Made by a program: the position numbers and the translations under genes. A stretch of DNA of 59,967 nucleotides from a virus. Below, in pieces: positions 1 to 9,347 of the stretch. How positions within the stretch are numbered: the first letter of the stretch is position 1; each line of letters starts with the position of its first letter. Where the stretch lies: IMG/VR virus record IMGVR_UViG_3300025098_000041, positions 1-59,967 of that record; one strand, given 5' to 3'. The notes below the pieces were generated by a model. It made no database searches. It was given only the letters and a program-made list of their open reading frames with translations, and had not been told where the DNA came from.

Positions 1-436
1 GCCCCTGCTTCGCTAAAATTATAACAATGGTTATTCCAAGCATAATTGTAACAATGACTGTGGAGCCGCCGTAAATAATAATGCGCTCAACAATCTTTGC
101 CTTACGCTTCCTCTCTGCTTCTGCCTTGGCCTTGCGATCTTTCCTTGCCTGAACCCTTATGGCTTGCAGTTCGCCCCAAGCAGAAAACCCTCTGGTGGCA
201 ATGACGATCTGGCGCAGTTCTTCTTCTGCGTCCTTGGCCCGTTGAAGATTCACAAACGTCTCCATTGCGTTCTCATCCGAGCCGGAAAACAAACTGTTCT
301 TCTTTTTCTCATGCGCGGCGCGTAGCTCATCAACCCCGTCGAAAAACTCCCCGATCTGCTTGGTGACGTTTACAATTTCCTTGCCCGCAGACACCGCTGA
401 CTTCACCGCCGCAAACGCTGTAAACGGATCTATCAT
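1..436 (-). CDS. Membrane-anchored lysis-cassette protein, copy 1 (partial)
   Basis: This is the near-complete first copy of the gene at 53663-54106; the window edge removes only the last codons. The product has a soluble N-terminal half, a lysine- and glutamate-rich helical region and one C-terminal membrane segment of about 20 residues (IIIYGGSTVIV and onward). I start it at the ATG at 436 (MIDPF) because that start exists in both copies; the longer ATG seen in copy 2 is missing here. It overlaps the upstream 57-residue gene by ATGA, which indicates coupled translation. The differences from copy 2 leave the protein almost unchanged, so both copies have been under protein-level selection. 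Place and topology suggest a role in lysis or membrane disruption, but I do not recognise a family. Confidence 0.75.
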   Translation of the reverse strand, partial: MIDPFTAFAAVKSAVSAGKEIVNVTKQIGEFFDGVDELRAAHEKKKNSLFSGSDENAMETFVNLQRAKDAEEELRQIVIATRGFSAWGELQAIRVQARKDRKAKAEAERKRKAKIVERIIIYGGSTVIVTIMLGITIVIILAKQG

Positions 437-606
437 GTGTCTTTTCCCACAATGACATAAGCCCAGCACTGAGCATCAGGATGTACGCGGTATGTTTTTG
501 GATAGTGGTAATAAAATGAAGGGCGCGGACAGCGATACCCGCAAGCCTTATACATAATTCCAAAGGGATACATTCCAAAGGCAATAGATGTGAGGGCGCA
601 AATCAT
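433..606 (-). CDS. Conserved 57-residue lysis-cassette protein, copy 1
   Basis: A short gene starting MICALTSIAF and ending IIVGKDT-like. It is matched by a second copy at 54103-54276 in the same position. Base changes between the copies are mostly silent or conservative in this frame, while the overlapping longer frame diverges freely, so this is the real reading frame. It contains a hydrophobic N-terminus, two central cysteines (KACGYRCPRP) and an aromatic FYYHYP stretch. Its stop overlaps the start of the next gene (ATGA). The hydrophobic start and Cys content could suit a small membrane or lipoprotein-like lysis accessory, but no family is recognised. Confidence 0.7.
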   Translation of the reverse strand: MICALTSIAFGMYPFGIMYKACGYRCPRPSFYYHYPKTYRVHPDAQCWAYVIVGKDT

Positions 607-671
607 GGCTCAATTATATCACATTTTATCTGCAAGCTAAAAAGTTTTACGTGGCTAACAGATCCAATGTC

Positions 672-908
672 CTATGTCTTGCCAGATATAGCCTCTGGCG
701 CAGTTATAGAAATACGAACACCTTTTGCCTCAGAGCCTGTCCAGTTATTGCCACATTTTGGGCAATTACCGTCAGGATAAGACGCCACCTCTGCTGGAGT
801 ATCTACTATGTTGTCGCAAGACTCATGCGCACAAACAATTGTATCAACACTGGTGGACGGTCGCCACTTCGACCCATCGCCTAACACAATAATTGTTTCA
901 TCACTCAT
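672..908 (-). CDS. Small zinc-ribbon-like protein
   Basis: A 78-residue protein with two cysteine pairs, CAHESC near residue 26 and CPKCG near residue 50, spaced as in a zinc ribbon, so it probably binds one zinc ion. It is the last gene of the tail region before the lysis cassette. Its ATG overlaps the stop of the 98-residue gene by ATGA. Small zinc ribbons in phage tail clusters are of unknown function; binding of nucleic acid or stabilisation of a virion protein are both possible. Confidence 0.75.
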   Translation of the reverse strand: MSDETIIVLGDGSKWRPSTSVDTIVCAHESCDNIVDTPAEVASYPDGNCPKCGNNWTGSEAKGVRISITAPEAISGKT

Positions 909-1201
909 GTCGTTATCACCGTAACCGTTCCTACCGCCCCAGTGCCTGAAGACCCACGAACATGCGGTGTGTTTCCTAACGCAATCTTAACAAAACCTTC
1001 TTGCTGAAACAATGCTCCTGTTTCTAGCCCATAGTCATCGGTCTGTAGTTCTGTCAAAACCATAAAAGTATTTCGTCCCTCACCGGGATTTCTCTGTTGC
1101 TCTAAAAAAACTGAAAAGGAACGAACCACTTCCGCGAAATAGGCTCTGTCATAACTGTCTGGAGGGATTGGAAAGAACGGTACAGGAATGTTTCTAGACA
1201 T
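905..1201 (-). CDS. Small tail-region protein with GTGAVGTVTV tail
   Basis: A 98-residue protein of unknown family. Its N-terminus is proline- and aromatic-rich (PFFPIPPDSYD). The last residues, SSGTGAVGTVTV, are one unit of the repeat that builds the 191-residue protein at 4258-4833 and that also occurs in the protein at 9994-10695. It starts on the last base of the upstream tail gene's stop (TAATG overlap). It is probably a virion component. Confidence 0.7.
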   Translation of the reverse strand: MSRNIPVPFFPIPPDSYDRAYFAEVVRSFSVFLEQQRNPGEGRNTFMVLTELQTDDYGLETGALFQQEGFVKIALGNTPHVRGSSGTGAVGTVTVITT

Positions 1202-3120
1202 TATCGCCTACCATCAGGCTTTACGTCCAACCTATTACTTCCAATTCTCCAGTCCACGCCCAAATCATCAGATGTGAACTTCAATCTCATCTGTCGCCCA
1301 CGCATTCTATAATAAAGCTGTTCTGTTTTTTCACTAGAACTAGCTGTAACTGTATCAACAAACGTCTGTGTGCTGGATTGAAGGTATTCTCCATTCGGAG
1401 CATTACGCACTTTTAACTCTATATTTATAGATGGCAAAGATGCAGTTGACTCCTTAAAAGAAACATCTGGTATCATTCTATTTATAAAAGAAAATTGTTC
1501 GCCATCTCCAATGTCTAGGGGGCTTGAGTCAATAAACGACACGATTGCAGATGCTGGATTAGTTGTACCGTCGTCAAATCCAGTCTCGTGCGCATAAAGA
1601 TATCCGTCAGTATGAGCAGCAATAGGGAACGAGAAGATGCCACGGTCAATCCAAGCAGTACGAGCGAAACTGCCATAATACCAAGACTGCTCTGCATAGT
1701 TGTAGACCACGTAATTATCTAATTGATCACTATTACCTCGCGGATAAAACCACCAAATTTCAGAGTGTTCAGCGTTCAGACCAGCAACAGATTTTGCTTG
1801 TTGAAAAGTATTTATATTATCAAAAATAAAATCACGCACCGTACAGGGAAGTTGTCTAACTGCACCGTCATAGACATAAAATTCAGATACACCCATCCAA
1901 AAAACAGCATCCCCCACAGCAACTGCGGCTTTAGGCCCAGCAATAGTAATGTTCTCTGATATAGCTGATATACCAAACGTGAACGGCGCTCCTAAAAACT
2001 GCATGACATACAGTGTGGTATCTGTAAATACAGCAATCTGTTGGCGCGTTTCTACTGCTAATACTATTTCTGACCCAGAGCCAAGACGCAATTCACCCGC
2101 AGTGTTATCAGTCCTAGTTTCCCAATCTGTAAAAGATTCTTGACTTGAGAATCTTATAGTTAATGCATCCTGAGTTCCGGGGGTTGACTCGCTATCACAT
2201 CCAAACGCTATAATATGTCGATCACGATCTGAAACCATTATTTGCTTCGCTACCTGCGGAGCCTTCGTTGCACCTCCCAAATCAGTAATGTTCACTGCCC
2301 TAGTGGTTAAACCATTGGTAGCATCCCAATAATATATTCCGCCATCTCGAACATTAATAATTAAATCTTCACCAAAGTTGTCTTGGGACCATAACCGCAA
2401 CGTATTTGATACAATCTCGTCTGTTGAAGCAGAACCCCAAGTGTCACGACTCCAAGTACCTGCGCCCCAACCTGCCCCAGATACATTTAAATTCAAACCT
2501 GAATTAACTTGGTATTTACCTACAACTGATGACCCGCCATTTCCAGTGTCAGAAGAGTTTGCATTAACTTCTGTAGGGTTAAGCTGCCCGTCTTCTGTGA
2601 TATCAGAGATGCTTGTACCTGCGGATCGTGCCGTGATAGTGTATGTGTTGGCTCCTGTAACTGATGTAATTTGATATTCTTGGTTCAATACGTCCGCTGT
2701 GATATTGCCACCCAAACTTGCTGAACCAGAGAACGTGACGAAATCGTTCTGAACCGCGCCATGATTTGTGTCGGTGATAGTTATTTCAGACGACCCATTT
2801 GTTGCAGCAAAGGTTATCTCCCCCGCTGATGTTGTGGATCTAAGAGGAGTGATGTCGTTAAACGCGCCACCTTCATCTATGTAAAACTTTAAATTAGTTC
2901 CAACACCCAGAAGCTGATCCCGTGCTAAAGTGACCCACGGGTGCAGTGATCGACATGATCCTAAAAAAGATTGGTTGGATATCTTTTGCCAACCACCAAT
3001 CTTTTCTGGAAATCCTTTTTGGAATCGAACATTATCAATGTCGAACCACCCACCCTCGTTAGAGTAATCGGTAATGTCCCTGATTACACCGGGGCGAAAT
3101 TGTAACTTAGACAGTGGCAT
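1201..3120 (-). CDS. Large tail protein (639 residues)
   Basis: I start at the ATG at 3120 (MPLSKLQF) because the frame upstream is shorter and weaker. The N-terminal stretch FRPGVIRDITDYSNEGGWFD followed by a K/R-rich GFPEKIGGW segment is, as I know it, typical of a structural tail protein in marine podo- and siphoviruses. The rest is beta-rich, with many VFWMGV/LYVMQF-like strands, consistent with a tubular or propeller-like tail component. Genes on both sides are also tail proteins in the same direction. The exact place in the tail is inferred. Confidence 0.75.
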   Translation of the reverse strand: MPLSKLQFRPGVIRDITDYSNEGGWFDIDNVRFQKGFPEKIGGWQKISNQSFLGSCRSLHPWVTLARDQLLGVGTNLKFYIDEGGAFNDITPLRSTTSAGEITFAATNGSSEITITDTNHGAVQNDFVTFSGSASLGGNITADVLNQEYQITSVTGANTYTITARSAGTSISDITEDGQLNPTEVNANSSDTGNGGSSVVGKYQVNSGLNLNVSGAGWGAGTWSRDTWGSASTDEIVSNTLRLWSQDNFGEDLIINVRDGGIYYWDATNGLTTRAVNITDLGGATKAPQVAKQIMVSDRDRHIIAFGCDSESTPGTQDALTIRFSSQESFTDWETRTDNTAGELRLGSGSEIVLAVETRQQIAVFTDTTLYVMQFLGAPFTFGISAISENITIAGPKAAVAVGDAVFWMGVSEFYVYDGAVRQLPCTVRDFIFDNINTFQQAKSVAGLNAEHSEIWWFYPRGNSDQLDNYVVYNYAEQSWYYGSFARTAWIDRGIFSFPIAAHTDGYLYAHETGFDDGTTNPASAIVSFIDSSPLDIGDGEQFSFINRMIPDVSFKESTASLPSINIELKVRNAPNGEYLQSSTQTFVDTVTASSSEKTEQLYYRMRGRQMRLKFTSDDLGVDWRIGSNRLDVKPDGRR

Positions 3121-3124
3121 TGGG

Positions 3125-3514
3125 TCACGAAATTTCCTCATAGGTTACAATGACAGATAGATCATTTGCATTACTAGCGGTGACTCCTAGAGATGTGTCT
3201 TCTTCTAAATACACAGGAGTATCTCTAGTGATAATGTCTAGGTTTGTATTTGCCGCGACTGCTTTCAACTGGATCAACATTGTCTGCGTTCCACTAGCTG
3301 AACCGCCTGCTGCGTTAGCTTGATTAAACAAACCAGCAGTAGCATTAACGCTGTCACTACCGTCTATGTTTACAACACGTAAAAGCAAAACACGTAAAAC
3401 TTTTCCCGAGCTAGAAGCATTGTTTAATACCGAAGTTGCCGAGGTTGTGCTTAAACTAAACGTATCTGTTTTAAGCGTTAATGTTCCAATATTTACGACG
3501 TTGGGCGCTGACAT
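3125..3514 (-). CDS. Small beta-rich structural protein
   Basis: A 129-residue, Ser/Thr/Asn-rich protein without cysteines, with alternating hydrophobic strands (VLRVLLLRVVNI, SLGVTASNANDLSVIVTY). Composition and position between two tail genes suggest a virion protein, perhaps a fibre cap or a joint. No family recognised. Confidence 0.65.
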   Translation of the reverse strand: MSAPNVVNIGTLTLKTDTFSLSTTSATSVLNNASSSGKVLRVLLLRVVNIDGSDSVNATAGLFNQANAAGGSASGTQTMLIQLKAVAANTNLDIITRDTPVYLEEDTSLGVTASNANDLSVIVTYEEIS

Positions 3515-3523
3515 AGCAACCTC

Positions 3524-4249
3524 CTAATTCATTATGATGTCAAACGCGATAGCTTTGCCAACTGTTGCGGCACTGCTAAAGCTGAGAGTTGCGGACCCAT
3601 TTGTAGTCAATACTTGACTAGCTGATCCATCTGACGAGGGCAATGTAAACGTATCTGCAAAGTCTTTTAAGTTTTGGTCATATGGCTGCACATCTCCAGA
3701 TCCACCACTACCAATCGCGAGTCCAAGATTAGTTCTTGCCGTGGATGCATCTGATGCACCCGTGCCACCGTCCGCAACAGCAAGATCTGTGATCCCAGCA
3801 ACAGTGCCCCCTGTGATATTAACACTGCTCATGGATAAATCGTTCGTCAAATCGCTAACGGATGCCCCCGATCCTGCACCATCACAGTAGATAATCTTAC
3901 TATCGCCGTTTCCCACTGTAACATTACTGCCAGACCCTTGCGTGAAGATAGCGTCTTGTCCGCTGTCATTTTGCACAAAGTACAAGTGATCGCCGTCATT
4001 CGGAGAAACAGTGATTGTATTAGTGCCAGAAGGTGATCCTGTAAGAACTAAAACCTTAAACATACCCTCAGACAGTGTTCCGTCTGTTGTTGTAAGAGTG
4101 TGGGTAGTGCCTGACAATGAAATAGAACCAACGCCGTTAACCAAACGCGTAATAATGTCAAAATTAGTGTTTGTGGTGGTGCCCCATGTACCTGACTGTT
4201 CGCCTGTTGCGATCTTTTCGATACCACTACCTGTGTACGAACTGGGCAT
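3524..4249 (-). CDS. Tail fibre protein
   Basis: A 241-residue protein that begins with GIEKIATGEQSGTWGTTTN, a motif I know from the base of phage tail fibres. The middle has the GGTGASDASTARTNLGL segment followed by DVQPYDQNLKDFA, a common coiled-coil or triple-helix joint of tail fibres. Together these support a trimeric fibre attached to the tail. The C-terminal part (after about residue 200) may be the exposed tip. Confidence 0.85.
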   Translation of the reverse strand: MPSSYTGSGIEKIATGEQSGTWGTTTNTNFDIITRLVNGVGSISLSGTTHTLTTTDGTLSEGMFKVLVLTGSPSGTNTITVSPNDGDHLYFVQNDSGQDAIFTQGSGSNVTVGNGDSKIIYCDGAGSGASVSDLTNDLSMSSVNITGGTVAGITDLAVADGGTGASDASTARTNLGLAIGSGGSGDVQPYDQNLKDFADTFTLPSSDGSASQVLTTNGSATLSFSSAATVGKAIAFDIIMN

Positions 4250-4257
4250 ATCTTATC

Positions 4258-4833
4258 CTACGCTGCTATAATTTCTGTCCAAACAGTGTTTGTCTCTGGG
4301 ATTATTCTTCCCCAAACTAGCACAGTTCCTACACTCGCGCTAGAGGATACTCCCGTTAATGTAATCGTAGCATTTCCCGATACGGTAACAGAACCAACTC
4401 CAACCGTAGCAGCAAATGAAGGAACAGGAAGACTCGCAGAAGTTTTTTGCGTAACAGCACCACCAGAACCCGTAGCACTTACGCCTGTAGTAGTAATACT
4501 CGCCTCACCAGATACCGTAACGGAGCCTCCAGAGCCAGTCCCTTCAAGGCCCGTTGGCTGCACATCAATGCCCGTGCCGACACTAACCGTAACAGATCCA
4601 CTTGATCCCGCCCCCTCAACTCCAGAAACAATAGCTGCAGTGCCGCCGCCAACTGCTACAACCACCCCTCCAACAGACGCAACCGCAGACAAGCCCGTTG
4701 AATTTAAGCTCTGGTCCGTAACTAAAGATACTGTCCCTACGCCCCCCGTGCCTGCAACTCCCGTAACATTCGATCTTGTTATAATCAAAATGTCAGCTAA
4801 TGGTGCTGCGGCTAATGGGCTAAACCCCAGCAT
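4258..4833 (-). CDS. Repetitive structural protein built from GTGSVGSVTV-like units
   Basis: A 191-residue protein that starts [14 protein letters not shown] and then repeats a unit of about 30 residues ending in variants of G-T-G-x-x-G-x-V-T-V, five to six times. The unit looks like a beta-strand repeat. Single units also occur at the end of the 98-residue protein at 905-1201 and inside the protein at 9994-10695, so it is a module reused across the tail cluster. It ends with TNTVWTEIIA. Probably a fibre or virion surface protein. Its ATG lies on the stop of the long fibre gene. Confidence 0.7.
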   Translation of the reverse strand: MLGFSPLAAAPLADILIITRSNVTGVAGTGGVGTVSLVTDQSLNSTGLSAVASVGGVVVAVGGGTAAIVSGVEGAGSSGSVTVSVGTGIDVQPTGLEGTGSGGSVTVSGEASITTTGVSATGSGGAVTQKTSASLPVPSFAATVGVGSVTVSGNATITLTGVSSSASVGTVLVWGRIIPETNTVWTEIIAA

Positions 4834-7800
4834 TAGATAACCCTAACTTTGAGGTTCTGCGTTGCAAGGGATGTAATCCTTACCTTGTTTGCGGCAGGAA
4901 AATCATAGTTGTAGTCAGTGCCTAAAATGGCTCCTTGATTAAGTGTAGCTGCATCGTAGTTGATACTAACACCATCTGACGAAGGCACATCTAATGAGGC
5001 AGACCCTAAGTATAAGCCAATCATCAAATCTAAGCTATCACCTAACGTATAATGATTTGGGTCTGTAACAGCCTCTAGCTGGGCCTTGTCCATGCGGTTA
5101 AAAGAAACATTGGTCAGTGCCTGTTGCAGTGCAGCTAGTTCAGTATTGGTTGTAGCTGAAGTCCACGTTGTTGATGTTGTGAACGATTGTGTGCCTATGT
5201 TGTATTCGCTTACATCGTTGCCCTGTTCCCCAAGAAGAACCATTTTACTTCCATCAGGTTTAAAAGAAAGGGCTTTTGGATAAAGTTCTTGGGAAGAAAA
5301 ATCAAAGCGTTGCGTATAAGAGGCTGTTGAGATATCCCAAGCAGTGCTTAACGTATATTCGTTTATAAACCTCTGGTTTTCCCCAGCAAAGTACATTTTA
5401 AGGCCATCGTCCTTAAAGAAAAGACCGACAGGGGTGTTGTCTTGACCTGCGCCTGACCCGCCAACACTTTTGTTTTGAACGTATGTAAGTGTTGATATGT
5501 CCCAAGCAGTGCTTAACGTATATTCGTTTATGTCATTCCCAGCGTTGCCTGTAAGATACATTTTAAGGCCGTCAGCCCTAAAAAATAGGCCGCTAGGACT
5601 TGTGTCTTGACCACTGATAGATTCGTTTTGGCTGTAGACTGCGGTAGAAACATCCCAAGCTGTGCTTAAATTGTATTCGTTGACGTCATCCCCAGTACTA
5701 CCAAGAATATACATCTTAGTACCATCAGGCTTGAAGAAAATACCTGTCACAGCGGTATCTTGACCGCTTATATCTTTGCTGTTGTTACTATATACAGAAG
5801 TGCTTACATCCCAAGGCGCACCTAAATTGTACTCGTATATGGTTTGGTTAGAAACGCCACCTACATACATCTTAGTACCATCTGGCTTAAAAAACATACT
5901 CCTTACGGCAACATCTTGAGTTATAGCGTAGTTCGTACTATATACTGCGTCACTTACGCTCCAAGCGTTAGCAATATCAACAGCACTATTATACTGCCAT
6001 GTGCCGCTGTTATCCCGTACAATCGGACGTATACCGCTGCCATTTTTAATGACTGACCATGTGGTACGATCATCAGTGGATACAGCGTAATAAGCTGCAC
6101 CAGCACCAGCAATATCGTCGGTGGTCATACTGTTAATGTCAGTCCAATAAGTAGTGTCAATCTGACCGCCAGCGTTTGTAATCGCAGGGTAATATGCGCC
6201 AGACGCAACCAAAAGCTCGCCCACGTTGTATGAAATCACCGTAGAAGCAGTATTCGCGGCAACATAAAAGCGCGTACCAGAAGCATCCATATAAGAGTTA
6301 GAGGGGTATCTCGTCGCGCTGGGGGTGTTAATATTTAAAGTAGTTTCTAAACTTGCAGTTGTAACATCCCAAGCTGTTGACAAGCTAAATTGCGCTAAAT
6401 TGCTGTTGCTATAATTTCCCGTCCACATTTTTGTGCCAGAATAATCAAAAGAAATTCCTGTTGCGTTCGTGTGACCATTTGGTAAATCAAAATTACCCGC
6501 ACTTCCTGACCCGCTTGTAACATCCCACGGGGTACTTAAATTCCACACTTGCACACGACTTATAGTTGAGCCAACACTGTACATTTGCGTTCCATCTGTT
6601 TTGAACCAGACGCCGTAAGGATTGCTTTCACCATTATCATTAACTGAAATATTTCCAGCGTGGCTGACGCCTGTGCTTAAATCCCACGCGCTGCTTAAAT
6701 CCCACTGCTGAACTCTGTCTTGTGAGCGACCCGTATGATACATTCTTTTGCCATCTGGCCTAAAAAAAAGACCTGTAGGAGTTGATTCATAACTTCCAAC
6801 ATAAAATGAACTAAAGTTCCCGCGTGTCGTCATATCCCAAGCCGTTGAAAGGCTAGCATAATACACACTATCACCACCATTACTAATGTAAAAAAATACT
6901 TTTCCATCTGGCTTAAAGAAAATACCATCAGTGTTATTTAGGCCTGAACTAATACTATTATTACTTGTTGCGTAAGCTATGTCGTTAAGACCCGCTGAAT
7001 AATTTGATATTTCAAGGCCCGCAGTGGCATCCGCTGTTATTCCGCTCAATGACCAATTTCCTGATGCGTAGGAGTCAGATGCAAAAGCAGATTTTTCACG
7101 GTACTGCCCAGTAGATGCCGCAAGAACAGCCGCGCCCCCGTCTGTAGTTGAAACAGTTTTCCCAACATCTGATGCCGCGAAAGACCCTGATCCCAACTGC
7201 AATGTTTTTGCCAAATTATATTCTTGAACTAAGTCATTAGAAAAATTAGTGGTATAAAGTTTGCCAGCATTTTCATCAAAATACATGCCGGTTGCTAAGG
7301 AGCCAAAACCTGTTTTATTTAAATTTGCGCTCGTTAGGGTGCTGATGTCCCAAGCCGTTGACATGGTAAACTGGTGAATAATTCCAGAGCCAATAATTAA
7401 AGCAGTTTTCCCGTCATCAGTTATTTGAATAGCTTGTGCATTAAGCTCAACGTCACCTATGTAAATATTAGCTGTTTCCGAAGCCGTTGTGATATCCCAC
7501 GGCGTTGAAAGAGCGTATTCATATACTTTTTCATTTGAGTTTTCAACTCCATACATTCTTGTGCCATCTGGCTTAAATGAAAGCCCACCGAAATAAGACG
7601 CGCCGTTAAATGTTCCATTGGCGGTAACTGACGATAAATCCCAAGCCGTTGAAAGATCAAATTGCCTTACGTTGTTTGTGGTACAGTAAAAACGTGTTCC
7701 ATCAGGCTTAAATGTAAGGTCATAAAAGCTACCAATGTAACTTGAATTTTGAGAAAAAGTCGCATTTTGCAAACTAAATGGTGGTGATAAGTTAATTTTA

Positions 7801-8600
7801 CTTACGCGGTTTTGGCCTGTTCCAAGGTAAAAAAGCTGCGAACCATCTGGCTTTACATAAACTCCGCGTGGAGTATTTTCACCAGTATTTGTGTTTGTAT
7901 TCCAATTATATCCACTTCCGGTTAATGTTGTAACATTAAGACCAACAGACAAAGATGTGTTCGCCGCATCGTTTTTAACATCATAATTGTCACCGCTGGA
8001 AGCTACGTCCCATGCGCCTTTGCTACTTGCACCGCTCTGAGAAATTTCTTTAGTCGCGGAAACAATAGGCGTTGGCGTAATGCTGCTAGAAAGAGAAATG
8101 GTGCTGCTTTCACCAGAAACAAATGATTTTGTTAAAGTGCCTGCAACGCTTGGTGCCGCATCAAGTTGAGATTGAAGGCCATCAACGTTTGCAATTACAT
8201 GATTATGGCTGTCATCCACAACTGTCGCATTAATTGTGGCGTCACCCAAATCTGTCAGTGTCGCGCTGCCAGTGACATCACCCGAAAGCGTCACTGTCTG
8301 ATTGAAATCTTGCGCGGCAGGCGACAAGAAAACAACAGCAGAGCCAGACAGATTTAACGCTGATCCTGAATTGCTGCTTTCAGTCACAGTACGGCTAAGA
8401 GTAGTGCCAGAAGCCGTATATGTGCCTGTGCCGATTTCCCAGTTATTTGCGCCATCTTCTATGACGTACCTTACAGTGTCACCATTAGATATACCGCCGC
8501 CAGCGAAGGTTTGATAACCGTCCTCCGCTGACCCCAGCGTAATAATACCTGTACCAGTAGTCGCGGTTGAAACTTTAACGCGGTTTGCAAGCGTCACCAT
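4833..8600 (-). CDS. Long tail fibre with 15 propeller-like repeats
   Basis: A 1255-residue fibre. Residues 1-100 form a phage fibre N-terminal domain ([31 protein letters not shown]). From about residue 245 to 1150 there are 15 repeats of a 45-55 residue unit with the core F-K-P-D-G-x-K-M-Y followed by E-Y-x-L-S-T-A-W-D-x-S. They resemble beta-propeller blades of the kind that repeat a FKPDG turn. The repeats fall into three groups of five, separated by spacers at about 465-560 and 800-900, so the fibre may carry three propeller-like heads. A likely role is receptor binding. The last 100 residues are a separate domain ([20 protein letters not shown]). Confidence 0.9.
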   Translation of the reverse strand: MVTLANRVKVSTATTGTGIITLGSAEDGYQTFAGGGISNGDTVRYVIEDGANNWEIGTGTYTASGTTLSRTVTESSNSGSALNLSGSAVVFLSPAAQDFNQTVTLSGDVTGSATLTDLGDATINATVVDDSHNHVIANVDGLQSQLDAAPSVAGTLTKSFVSGESSTISLSSSITPTPIVSATKEISQSGASSKGAWDVASSGDNYDVKNDAANTSLSVGLNVTTLTGSGYNWNTNTNTGENTPRGVYVKPDGSQLFYLGTGQNRVSKINLSPPFSLQNATFSQNSSYIGSFYDLTFKPDGTRFYCTTNNVRQFDLSTAWDLSSVTANGTFNGASYFGGLSFKPDGTRMYGVENSNEKVYEYALSTPWDITTASETANIYIGDVELNAQAIQITDDGKTALIIGSGIIHQFTMSTAWDISTLTSANLNKTGFGSLATGMYFDENAGKLYTTNFSNDLVQEYNLAKTLQLGSGSFAASDVGKTVSTTDGGAAVLAASTGQYREKSAFASDSYASGNWSLSGITADATAGLEISNYSAGLNDIAYATSNNSISSGLNNTDGIFFKPDGKVFFYISNGGDSVYYASLSTAWDMTTRGNFSSFYVGSYESTPTGLFFRPDGKRMYHTGRSQDRVQQWDLSSAWDLSTGVSHAGNISVNDNGESNPYGVWFKTDGTQMYSVGSTISRVQVWNLSTPWDVTSGSGSAGNFDLPNGHTNATGISFDYSGTKMWTGNYSNSNLAQFSLSTAWDVTTASLETTLNINTPSATRYPSNSYMDASGTRFYVAANTASTVISYNVGELLVASGAYYPAITNAGGQIDTTYWTDINSMTTDDIAGAGAAYYAVSTDDRTTWSVIKNGSGIRPIVRDNSGTWQYNSAVDIANAWSVSDAVYSTNYAITQDVAVRSMFFKPDGTKMYVGGVSNQTIYEYNLGAPWDVSTSVYSNNSKDISGQDTAVTGIFFKPDGTKMYILGSTGDDVNEYNLSTAWDVSTAVYSQNESISGQDTSPSGLFFRADGLKMYLTGNAGNDINEYTLSTAWDISTLTYVQNKSVGGSGAGQDNTPVGLFFKDDGLKMYFAGENQRFINEYTLSTAWDISTASYTQRFDFSSQELYPKALSFKPDGSKMVLLGEQGNDVSEYNIGTQSFTTSTTWTSATTNTELAALQQALTNVSFNRMDKAQLEAVTDPNHYTLGDSLDLMIGLYLGSASLDVPSSDGVSINYDAATLNQGAILGTDYNYDFPAANKVRITSLATQNLKVRVI

Positions 8601-8611
8601 ATCTTAGCCCT

Positions 8612-9049
8612 TTATGCGATACGGATGATTGCCGAAGAGCTATCCGCAGTTGGGAATACAATCTGGAAGTCACCAGATGTAGAAGATTTGTCTGAGCCAA
8701 AGTCCAGCACAACAACAGAAGGATCACCTGACGCGGTGTCGTTATAGATCAACGCACCACGCGCGGTGATTGTCGCAGACGTAAACGTTAAATCCGCAAA
8801 GTCAGTGAATGCTGTGGTGCTTGACGTTGTTGGGGTTACGTTTGTTAACGCACCACCACCCGCAGTGTACGTGCCAGAGTTACCCACTTCATTTGAGGCT
8901 GTGTAAGCAGTCGTCGCTGCCGTAAAAGCTGCACTATTGGTGTATAGTGCTAATTTAAAAGTGTTACCACTTGAGTTGGTAAAGTTGTGCGTACCCGTAA
9001 GCAACTCTTGCTTAAAAGAAGTACACATATAGTTTCCGCTGAAAGCCAT
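8612..9049 (-). CDS. Tail structural protein (145 residues)
   Basis: A Ser/Thr/Ala-rich 145-residue protein with the pattern TFKLALYTNSA, ALTNVTPTT, DLTFTSATITARGALIYN and VVLDFG. I recognise this arrangement from many marine phages, where it lies next to tail fibre genes. It is followed at 11 bases by the fibre gene, so the two are probably made together and may interact. Function unproven. Confidence 0.7.
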   Translation of the reverse strand: MAFSGNYMCTSFKQELLTGTHNFTNSSGNTFKLALYTNSAAFTAATTAYTASNEVGNSGTYTAGGGALTNVTPTTSSTTAFTDFADLTFTSATITARGALIYNDTASGDPSVVVLDFGSDKSSTSGDFQIVFPTADSSSAIIRIA

Positions 9050-9050
9050 T

Positions 9051-9347
9051 TTAAAGTCTCCTTATAAGTTCAGCCAGTTCTGGGTGCCCTGCATCTTTGA
9101 GAGCATTATACACAGTCGTCCTATCGCTGTGAATAGCCTGTCGCATATAATATGCAACGAGCTTCTCTACGTGCTTGGAAAAAGCACGAGCTTGGTCCCT
9201 TATACCCGGATGGGCACTGTTAGAAACCGAAATTATTTTAGAAACACATTGCTCTGCCAACTCATCAGGGTTGAACCCACGATTCTTCGTGGTTCTTACT
9301 CCAACGATTGACTCATCCTGTGGTACATCTATTTTAAATTCAAACAT
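9051..9347 (-). CDS. Conserved small protein
   Basis: A 98-residue, mostly helical and charged protein (SKIISVSNSAHPGIRDQARAF, RTTVYNALKDAGHPELAELI). Its ATG overlaps the stop of the upstream adaptor gene (TAATG). It could be a tail chaperone or a minor neck protein. I do not recognise a family beyond its regular presence at this place in related phages. Confidence 0.65.
   Translation of the reverse strand: MFEFKIDVPQDESIVGVRTTKNRGFNPDELAEQCVSKIISVSNSAHPGIRDQARAFSKHVEKLVAYYMRQAIHSDRTTVYNALKDAGHPELAELIRRL

Larger units (their letters stand above)
1..635. repeat. Direct repeat, left copy (pairs with 53671-54305)
   Basis: Bases 1-127 match 53671-53797 exactly, with the first mismatch at 128. 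Identity then falls, with a few changes to about 240 and roughly one in five bases differing in places beyond that, but the alignment has no gaps through the 57-residue gene. It fades at about 625-640, inside the last codons of what is a 77-residue gene in the right copy. Only a remnant of that gene's 3' end is left here. Confidence 0.9.

Noticed and set aside
1-127. Terminal direct repeat of a linear phage genome
   Set aside because: The second copy is internal (53671), 6.3 kb before the window end, and homology continues in diverged form, so it is not a simple terminal repeat.
330-584. Open frame starting MPLECIPLEL on the minus strand, with a homologue at 54030-54254
   Set aside because: It overlaps the 57-residue gene in another frame. 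Base changes between the two copies are silent in the 57-residue frame but not in this one.
4833-8600. TATCCCA elements inside the tail fibre gene as operators
   Set aside because: They arise from the repeated codons of the TAWDIS part of the propeller repeats, so they were not counted as regulatory.
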